NCBI GenBank assembly: GCA_902495245.1
Contig: CABUWI010000013.1
Location: 1 to 42,996 of the forward strand
Direction of reading: 5' to 3'
Origin: an uncultured Porphyromonadaceae bacterium
GTDB lineage: Bacteria > Bacteroidota > Bacteroidia > Bacteroidales > Muribaculaceae
DNA: 42,996 nucleotides
Part shown: positions 32,974 to 39,811 of the stretch, in pieces
Position numbering within the stretch: the stretch's first letter is position 1
Layout of the letters: the number at the start of each line of letters is the position of its first letter
Translations under genes and position numbers: made by a program
Notes under the pieces: generated by a model
Told to the model about the DNA's origin: nothing
Seen by the model: the letters and a program-made list of their open reading frames with translations, nothing else
The model's database searches: none

Positions 32974-35900
32974 ATGAACCACCGCATTCCGGCCCTTTTG
33001 TCGGCCACGTTCGCCCTGACGGCTTTTGCCGCTCTCTACGAAATCAACTTCGCGCCCGACACGACCATCGACCCGACGACGCGCCATCTCGACGCCATCG
33101 CCCTCTCTTCGCCCTCAGCCGGCGAGCAGTCCGCAGCCGTGCCCCAGGCAACCGACCGCCTGCTCTTTCACGACCTGACGGCGTCGGCCCGATTCAGCGC
33201 CAAGGCAGGCGAAACCCTGACCGCCTCGGTTGACTGGTCGAGCAACTGGATGTGCGCCTATCTCTATATCGACTATGACAACGACGGCCGTTTCTCGCCC
33301 GAAACCGAGCTGGTTACATATAGCTTCCTCGGCAACAAGAACTCGCTTGGCGCCACAGTGAGCAACAACGCAATGGAGTCAAAAGGCTCGTGCGTGGCCA
33401 TGCCCTCGTTCGTGCTCCCCTCGTCGCTGGCCGCAGGCGAGTATCGCATGCGCTATGTGATTGACTGGGACTATGCCGACCCCGGAGGCCGCAACACCGA
33501 AACCAACAAAATCACCACCAACAACGGCGCGATTGCCGACGCAACCCTCGTGGTCGAGGCCGCTTCGGCGCCCGAAAAGACCTATGCAGTCAACTTCGAC
33601 GCCGACGCCGCAATCACCCACGCTTCGCGCCGGCTGGCCAACATCAACTTCGCAATTCCCGGCCTCCCCGACCAGACTCTGGCCGTCGGCCAGGACGCAG
33701 ACCGACTGCTGATTCACGACTCCACCCCGAAGGTGCTCGTGATGCCCGTCGGCTCGACCGTCTCCACCACGTTCGGCTGGACCGGCACATGGATGTGCAG
33801 CTACATCTATCTTGACCGCGGCAACGACGGCGAGTTCAACACGGCAATCGACGCCGCCACGGGCCGACCCCTGCCCGGCTCGGACGTGATGGCCTATTCC
33901 TCATTCAACGGCAAGAACTCAGTCGGTCAGAACTCGACCGGCGAGCGCATAACCCCGCCCGCGTTCACCCTCCCCGCCGACATCACTCCCGGCATCTACC
34001 GCATGCGCGTCAAAATCGACTGGGACTGCATCGACCCGGCCGGCAACACCGCTTCGGGCAATGAAATCACCAAGAACGGCGGCGCAATCACCGACCTGAC
34101 CGTCATGGTTACCGAACCGCTCACTCAGAGCGCCCTGACCGTCAACGCGCCCCACGGCGCCCTCTCTCTGGCCGACGACACTGACGCCAACGGCGCAACC
34201 GTGCCCCTGACCGGCTCGCTCGGCTTCAAGCCCGTGGCCGACGAGGGCTACTATTTCGACGGCCTCACCATTTCGCGCGCTCTCTCCCTCCCCTCGGGCA
34301 AGACGCTCATCAATCCCGCTATGTCGGGCGACATCACAATAGCCTCGTCGGCCGCTGTCGACGGCGTCATCTCCGTGCCCGTTACCGAGCTGATCGGCGA
34401 CCCCGAAATCACCGTTCACTTCATCGCCGAGGCCGACGCCCCCAAGGGCGGACGCTATGAAAGCGACTATTCTACGGCCGAAAAGGCTGAAAGCGAGGGC
34501 TTCACCGCAATCAGCCTCAACGGCAAGACCCTCGACGTGGCCGCCGCCAAGTGCCACACCTTTGTCGACGCCGCCCTCAACGCAGTGTGCGGCTCGACTC
34601 TCGACCTCACCGCCGCCTACACCGGCTCCGCAACCAAGTTCAACCTCTACATCGACATGAATTTTGACGGCGAGTTCTACGGCAACACCGAGTCGCTGAG
34701 CTGCGAGCTCATGGCCTCGACCGAACGCACCCCCTCGCTGATGCAGGCCACCCTGCCCGAGCTGCTTCCCGCCGGTGTATATCGCGCCCGCATCGAGGCC
34801 GAAGGCCACTGCGATGCCGACTTCCTGCTCAACGTATACTCGCCCCGCGCCGCCTATCGCCCCATGGCAATGAACGGCATGATTCTCAACTCCGAGGGCG
34901 GCCCGATGGGCGAAACCGTCGAGCCCTTCGCCGAGCTCACCCTCAAGACTCAGCCCGCAGTGCCCGGCTTCGACACCGACAAGGTCATCGTGCGCCACGG
35001 CCAGAACCTCTCGGGCCCTGAATTCGTAATGGGTAACCGCCAGTGGGCCGACACCGAGGTGAGCCGCGCAAAGTCGGGCCTCGTGAAGATTCCCGCCGAC
35101 GTCATCGACGGCGACATCGCTGTCTACGCCCTCTTTGAAGAGACCGACGGCTCGGAATGGTCAAAGGTCTGGGGCGACGAGTTCAACGACGGCAAGCTCG
35201 ACACCAACCGCTGGAAATATCACCCCCGCTACGGCGCGACCTGGAACCGACTCATCGCCCAGGGCCTCAAGCAGCAGCGACTCGTCAACACCTTTGAAGA
35301 CGGCTATTACAACTCTCACGCAATCGCAACTCCCGCCGAGTTCACCGACGAGACCCAGCCCATGATTTCAGGCGCCATCTTCACCAACGGCACCTTCGAC
35401 ATGACCTACGGCCGCGTCGAAGCCCGCATCAAGACCTCGCCCCACTCGGGCAACTTCCCCGCCTTCTGGATGATGCCCTCCGGCCCCGCGCCCGAGGTGC
35501 AGGCTCTCGGTCTTGCCGGCTGGCCCAACGACGGCGAAATCGACATCTGGGAACAGATTGACGCCACTGACCGCAGCCACCACACCGTCCACTCCGCCTG
35601 GACCGGCTGGAGCAACTACAACCACTGGCCCACGGCCCCCAAGCAGGCATCGCCCGCATCAACCACAAACCGCTGGCAGGACGCCTCGCTCTGGCACGTC
35701 TACGCAATCGAGTGGGACGCCGAGACCCTGCGCTGGTACGTCGACGGCAATCTGGTCTTCACCTATGCCAACCAGCACTATTCCGAGCCCGACGTTACCT
35801 ACTACAGCACCGAGCGCATAACCTGGCCCTTCGACAAGAATTTCTACATCATTCTGAACCAGAGCGTCGGCAACGGCTCGTGGGCCGCAGGTCCCGACCT

Positions 35901-36213
35901 GTCGTTCCACTATCTGACCCTCTTTGACTACGTCAGAGTATATCAGAAAAAAGACGGCTCGCAGACCAACGTGTCCAAAATCCAGCACAACGGCGACGAC
36001 CCCGACTTCTACGTGCCCGCTAAAGGCGAAACCGACTTCAACGATCCCACCCAGGACTCGATTACCGACATCACCCTCGAGGGCGACAGCAACGCCGACG
36101 CACCCACCATGCTCTTCGACCTCAACGGCCGACGCGTCAGCCCCCGCGGCCTCGCCCCGGGCGTCTACATCGAAAAAACCGGTTCTTCAACCCGCAAAAC
36201 AATTATCAGATAA
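32974..36213 (+). CDS. Secreted multidomain GH16 glycanase with GEVED-like modules
   Basis: 1079 residues. A signal peptide is followed by three beta-sandwich modules of GEVED type, each with an acidic calcium-like loop: YIDYDNDGRFSPETE (about 98), YLDRGNDGEFNTAID (about 279) and YIDMNFDGEFYGNTE (about 560). A glycoside hydrolase family 16 domain spans about 728-985. Its DEFNDGKLDTNRW start and the EIDIWE catalytic motif (nucleophile E855, acid/base E860) point to a retaining beta-1,3(4)-glucanase or related activity. The last ~30 residues (MLFDLNGRRVSPRGLAPGVY) resemble a type A C-terminal secretion signal. No susC/susD genes are near. The exact polysaccharide is unknown. Confidence 0.9.
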   Translation: MNHRIPALLSATFALTAFAALYEINFAPDTTIDPTTRHLDAIALSSPSAGEQSAAVPQATDRLLFHDLTASARFSAKAGETLTASVDWSSNWMCAYLYIDYDNDGRFSPETELVTYSFLGNKNSLGATVSNNAMESKGSCVAMPSFVLPSSLAAGEYRMRYVIDWDYADPGGRNTETNKITTNNGAIADATLVVEAASAPEKTYAVNFDADAAITHASRRLANINFAIPGLPDQTLAVGQDADRLLIHDSTPKVLVMPVGSTVSTTFGWTGTWMCSYIYLDRGNDGEFNTAIDAATGRPLPGSDVMAYSSFNGKNSVGQNSTGERITPPAFTLPADITPGIYRMRVKIDWDCIDPAGNTASGNEITKNGGAITDLTVMVTEPLTQSALTVNAPHGALSLADDTDANGATVPLTGSLGFKPVADEGYYFDGLTISRALSLPSGKTLINPAMSGDITIASSAAVDGVISVPVTELIGDPEITVHFIAEADAPKGGRYESDYSTAEKAESEGFTAISLNGKTLDVAAAKCHTFVDAALNAVCGSTLDLTAAYTGSATKFNLYIDMNFDGEFYGNTESLSCELMASTERTPSLMQATLPELLPAGVYRARIEAEGHCDADFLLNVYSPRAAYRPMAMNGMILNSEGGPMGETVEPFAELTLKTQPAVPGFDTDKVIVRHGQNLSGPEFVMGNRQWADTEVSRAKSGLVKIPADVIDGDIAVYALFEETDGSEWSKVWGDEFNDGKLDTNRWKYHPRYGATWNRLIAQGLKQQRLVNTFEDGYYNSHAIATPAEFTDETQPMISGAIFTNGTFDMTYGRVEARIKTSPHSGNFPAFWMMPSGPAPEVQALGLAGWPNDGEIDIWEQIDATDRSHHTVHSAWTGWSNYNHWPTAPKQASPASTTNRWQDASLWHVYAIEWDAETLRWYVDGNLVFTYANQHYSEPDVTYYSTERITWPFDKNFYIILNQSVGNGSWAAGPDLSFHYLTLFDYVRVYQKKDGSQTNVSKIQHNGDDPDFYVPAKGETDFNDPTQDSITDITLEGDSNADAPTMLFDLNGRRVSPRGLAPGVYIEKTGSSTRKTIIR

Positions 36214-38595
36214 TTGAAACCGACCACTAAAACTGCACCACAGTCCAAAAGCCGCTCGCGGCGAATCGTAAAGGCACTGTGGATACTCTTCGGCGGGGGC
36301 GTCGCTACGGCGGCCCTGCTGCTCTGTCTCATCTACAACGGTGTCATCGGCTACATGCCCGACATCGAGTCGCTCAAGAACCCCACCGACAAGTATGCCT
36401 CGGTAATCTACTCGGCCGACGGCGAGGAGCTCGGACGCTACTTCCGCGCAACCGGCAACCGCGTCTATGCTGACTACAGCGACATTTCCCAACACGTAAT
36501 CGACGCCCTGATCGCCACCGAAGACGCCCGCTTCATGGATCACTCAGGCATCGACGCCCGCGCCATAGGCCGCGCGCTGACCAAGACAGTGCTTCTGGGT
36601 CAGCGCAACGCCGGCGGCGGCTCCACCATTACCCAGCAGCTGGCCAAACAGCTCTACTCGCCAGGCAGCCGCAACCTCTTCGAGCGCGCCCTCCAGAAGC
36701 CCATCGAGTGGATGATTGCCGTGAAGCTCGAACGCTTCTACTCGAAAGAGGAAATCATAAAAATGTATCTCAACCAGTTCGACTTCCTCTATAACGCCGT
36801 CGGCATCAAGTCGGCCGCATGGGTCTACTTCGGCAAAGACCCCCTCGACCTCAACATCGAAGAGGCCGCCATGCTCGTGGGCATGGTCAAGAACCCCTCC
36901 TACTACAACCCTATCCGCAAACCCGAGCGCACGCGCGAGCGCCGTAACGTAGTCTTCGGCCAGATGGAAAAAGAGGGCTACATCACCGCCGCTCAGCGCG
37001 ACTCGCTCTCGGCCCTTCCCCTGACCCTCAACTACCACAAGGTCGACCATAAAGACGGCCTCGCGCCCTACTTCCGTGAAGAACTGCGCCGCATGCTCGG
37101 CGCCGAAAAGCCCTCGCGAAGCAACTACCCTCAGTGGGACCAACAAAAATACGTCGACGACTCCATCGCCTGGGCCACGAACCCACTCTACGGCTGGATT
37201 GCCAAAAATCCCAAGCCCGACGGCTCGCACTACGACATCTACACCGACGGCCTGAAAATCTACACCACCATCGACTCGCGCATGCAACGCTATGCCGAAG
37301 ACGCCATGGTCGACCACCTCTCCCACACCCTCCAGCCGCAGTTCTGGCGCGAAAAGCGCGGCTCAGCCTCCGCTCCCTATTCGAGCAACCGCTCTGAAAT
37401 CAGCGCCGACGCAATCAAAAAACTAATTGACCGCGCCGTCCGCGACAGCGACCGCTACCGCATGATGAAACATGCCGGCAACTCCACCTCCGAAATCGAG
37501 CAGGCATTCAACTCGCCCACTGAGATGAAGGTCTTCAGCTACGACGGCTGGACCGACACCGTCATGACCCCGCGCGACTCAATTCTCTACACCAAGTCAT
37601 TCCTCCGCGCCGGATTCATGGCCATGGACCCCCGCAACGGCTACGTCAAGGCCTACGTCGGCGGCCCCAACTTCTCCGCATTCCAGTATGACATGGTCTC
37701 CACCGGCCGCCGACAGGTCGGCTCGACAATCAAGCCCCTGCTCTACACCTATGCCATGGAAGAAGGCTTCACCCCCTGCGACCAATTCCTCAACGCGCAG
37801 CCCACAATCTACGACGCCAACGGACGCGCCTGGCAGCCACGCAACTCCGGCTCGGCCCGGGTGGGCGAGATGGTCGACCTCCGATGGGCCCTCACAAACT
37901 CAAACAACTGGATTTCGGCCCGGCTCATGGACCAGCTCAGCCCCGCAACCTTTGCCCGAAACCTCCACACCTTCGGCATCACCAACCACATCGACCCCGT
38001 AGTCTCGCTCTGCCTCGGCATCTGCGACGTCTCGGTCAAGGAAATGGTTACCGCCTACTCCGCATTCGCCAACCGCGGCATGCGCACCGACCCCCTCTTC
38101 GTTACCGCCATCACCGACGCCAACGGCAACGTGATTTCCGAATTCACAACCACCCAGACCGAAGTAATCTCCGAGCGCGCCTACTGGCGCATACTCTCCA
38201 TTCTGCTCAACGTCGTCGACTCCGGCACCGGCGCCCGACTGCGCCGCGCCCCCTTCAACCTCACCGCACAGATGGGCGGCAAAACCGGCACCACAAACTC
38301 GAACTCCGACGGCTGGTTCATGGGCTTCACCCCCGAGCTCGTTACCGCAACATGGGTAGGCGGCGAAGAAAAACCCATTCACTTCAACTCCATGGCCTAC
38401 GGTCAGGGCGCCTCCATGGCCCTGCCCATTCTCGGCAAGTTCATGACCAAGATCTACGCCGACCCCGCCCTCCCCTACTCCCAGTCAACCCGCTTCGAAT
38501 TCCCCGCCGGCATCGACCTCTGCGAAGGCGCCGACAACGGCGTCCTCTCCGACACCTCCACCGACGACCCCGCCGTCGACAACATCTTCGACTAA
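36214..38595 (+). CDS. Class A penicillin-binding protein (PBP1A-like)
   Basis: 793 residues with a TTG start. It is a bifunctional peptidoglycan synthase. One N-terminal membrane helix (about 22-46) precedes the glycosyltransferase domain (ATEDARFMDHSGID, catalytic E103; GGGSTITQQLAKQL). The transpeptidase domain has STIK (S504, K507), the SNN motif and KTGTT. The TTG at 36214 is the only start that keeps the membrane anchor: an in-frame stop lies immediately upstream and the next ATG would delete the helix. The TTG directly follows the GH16 stop codon, suggesting coupled translation. Class assignment is secure. Confidence 0.94.
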   Translation: MKPTTKTAPQSKSRSRRIVKALWILFGGGVATAALLLCLIYNGVIGYMPDIESLKNPTDKYASVIYSADGEELGRYFRATGNRVYADYSDISQHVIDALIATEDARFMDHSGIDARAIGRALTKTVLLGQRNAGGGSTITQQLAKQLYSPGSRNLFERALQKPIEWMIAVKLERFYSKEEIIKMYLNQFDFLYNAVGIKSAAWVYFGKDPLDLNIEEAAMLVGMVKNPSYYNPIRKPERTRERRNVVFGQMEKEGYITAAQRDSLSALPLTLNYHKVDHKDGLAPYFREELRRMLGAEKPSRSNYPQWDQQKYVDDSIAWATNPLYGWIAKNPKPDGSHYDIYTDGLKIYTTIDSRMQRYAEDAMVDHLSHTLQPQFWREKRGSASAPYSSNRSEISADAIKKLIDRAVRDSDRYRMMKHAGNSTSEIEQAFNSPTEMKVFSYDGWTDTVMTPRDSILYTKSFLRAGFMAMDPRNGYVKAYVGGPNFSAFQYDMVSTGRRQVGSTIKPLLYTYAMEEGFTPCDQFLNAQPTIYDANGRAWQPRNSGSARVGEMVDLRWALTNSNNWISARLMDQLSPATFARNLHTFGITNHIDPVVSLCLGICDVSVKEMVTAYSAFANRGMRTDPLFVTAITDANGNVISEFTTTQTEVISERAYWRILSILLNVVDSGTGARLRRAPFNLTAQMGGKTGTTNSNSDGWFMGFTPELVTATWVGGEEKPIHFNSMAYGQGASMALPILGKFMTKIYADPALPYSQSTRFEFPAGIDLCEGADNGVLSDTSTDDPAVDNIFD

Positions 38596-38597
38596 AA

Positions 38598-38740
38598 GAT
38601 AGGGGCAACAAATAGAATAGGGGCGGCGGATTATTCCGCCGACCTCTCGCAACAAAACCTCCAATCCCAAATCGGCGGAAGAATCCGCCGCTCCCAAACC
38701 CTCTACAAATTTCGGCGGAAGAATCCGCTGCTCCGCTCCC
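38598..38740. repeat. Left REP-like palindrome array
   Basis: Three hairpins of a common REP-like element. CGGCGGA-TTAT-TCCGCCG is at 38624-38641. CGGCGGA-AGAA-TCCGCCG at 38673-38690 is in opposite orientation, judged from loop and flanks. A third, slightly degenerate copy is at 38713-38730. Positions 38598-38694 are repeated nearly identically at 39398-39489, on the other side of the RAYT gene. The first hairpin may also stop transcription from the penicillin-binding protein gene. Confidence 0.85.
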
Positions 38741-38744
38741 CACT

Positions 38745-39359
38745 ATGCCATCTGACCCGTTCTACGACCCTCACAAGCCGCTAAAAACCACCAAAGGCGG
38801 AAATCTCCCCCACTGGCACCAAGACGGAAAGCTACAATTCGTAACTTTCCGTCTTGCCGACTCGCTGCCCGCGCCGGTCATTGCCGCCATCAGAACGGAC
38901 ATAGACAGATTCAACAAGCAGCATCCGCAACCTTGGGACGCAGACACGCAGCGAGAATACCGTACCTTCATCGGTCATCTTGAAGAAAAGCAACTCGACA
39001 AAGGACTTGGAAGCTGCATTTTGCGGTCGGCCGACGCGCGCGAAATACTTGCCGACACTATCCGCCTCAAAGATGGCACAGACTACATTATATATGCCTG
39101 CGTCATCATGCCGAATCACGTGCACATGCTAATTCAGCCACTCGGCTCCCACGAATTAAGCCGAATCATGTACGAAATAAAACGCTCATCGGCAATACTC
39201 ATCAACAAACGGTTCGGCCGCACCGGAAAACTCTGGCAAAGCGAATCATTTGACCGCCTTGTGCGCTCCCCTGCCCACCTCGACAACTGCCTCGACTACA
39301 TCAAAGCCAACCCCCACGGCCTCCCTCCCCACCACTTCACCCTCTACCTGCGTCAATAA
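38745..39359 (+). CDS. REP-associated tyrosine transposase (RAYT, IS200/Y1 family)
   Basis: 204 residues. It is a single-domain HUH nuclease: IMPNHVHMLI holds H125 and H127 of the HUH metal site, and DYIKANP contributes the nucleophilic tyrosine Y185 in the family's usual place. GKLWQSESFDRLVR is a further RAYT-type motif. Such proteins cut REP single-stranded hairpins and are domesticated relatives of IS200/IS605 transposases. The gene is flanked on both sides by arrays of matching palindromes, as expected for a REP-RAYT unit. The start at 38745 lies 4 nt after the left array. Confidence 0.9.
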   Translation: MPSDPFYDPHKPLKTTKGGNLPHWHQDGKLQFVTFRLADSLPAPVIAAIRTDIDRFNKQHPQPWDADTQREYRTFIGHLEEKQLDKGLGSCILRSADAREILADTIRLKDGTDYIIYACVIMPNHVHMLIQPLGSHELSRIMYEIKRSSAILINKRFGRTGKLWQSESFDRLVRSPAHLDNCLDYIKANPHGLPPHHFTLYLRQ

Positions 39360-39397
39360 TCACTTACACCCCATCAAAGACAACCAACGAGGCGACA

Positions 39398-39543
39398 GAT
39401 AGGGGCAACAGATAGGGGCGGCGGATTATTCCGCCGACCTCTCGCAACAAAAAAACCAATCCCAAACCGGCGGAAGAATCCGCCGCTCCGACCTCTCGCA
39501 ACAAATCGGCGGAAGAATCCGCCGCCCCGAATCCGCCGCTCCT
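39398..39543. repeat. Right REP-like palindrome array
   Basis: Hairpins at 39419-39436 (TTAT loop), 39468-39485 and 39507-39524 (AGAA loops), plus a half copy near 39530-39542. Positions 39398-39489 match 38598-38694 apart from a few small indels, including the spacer text CTCGCAACAAAA and CCAATCCCAAA. The array ends just before the promoter of the next gene. Confidence 0.85.
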
Positions 39544-39555
39544 CTCCAAATTTAT

Positions 39556-39587
39556 TTTGGTGGAAAGAAAAATTTTTTGTATCTTTG
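39556..39587 (+). promoter_or_regulatory. Promoter of the large secreted protein gene
   Basis: TTTG (39556-39559), 20 nt, then TATCTTTG (39580-39587) is an ideal match. Transcription would start near 39594, about 45 nt before the ATG at 39639. Confidence 0.7.
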
Positions 39588-39638
39588 CGCCAAAGTTTTT
39601 ACTCTAATACATCAGTTTAATTAAACAAATCACATCTT

Positions 39639-39710
39639 ATGTACCAATCATTTACTAAGAAACTGGCCATTGCGGCCGGCCTGATGGTACTTGCTTACCC
39701 CCCCAACTGA
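39639..39710 (+). pseudogene. Signal-peptide fragment, frame-separated from the following large gene
   Basis: ATG at 39639 begins MYQSFTKKLAIAAGLMVLAY, a textbook signal peptide placed correctly behind the promoter, but the frame reaches TGA at 39708-39710 straight after a run of seven C (39698-39704). One extra C would join it in frame to the 942-codon frame downstream, reading AYPPQLIVGQEV and onwards without a stop. It is thus the N-terminus of the next feature, currently out of frame. The run reads C-CCC-CCC in the zero frame, so -1 slippage would have the same effect. Confidence 0.8.
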
Positions 39711-39811
39711 TTGTAGGTCAGGAAGTTACAGGAGGGGAAGAAAGTACCGGTAAAATATTAGTTGAACAGAACCGCAACGCATGGCGCGTCATCGGTTGCT
39801 CCCAACAAGGC

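Larger units (their letters stand above)
38598..39543 (+). mobile_element. REP-RAYT unit ('REPtron')
   Basis: A RAYT gene bracketed by near-identical arrays of paired palindromes, described separately. The composite is the source-like arrangement from which REP elements are thought to be copied and moved. Activity cannot be judged from one locus. Confidence 0.75.
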
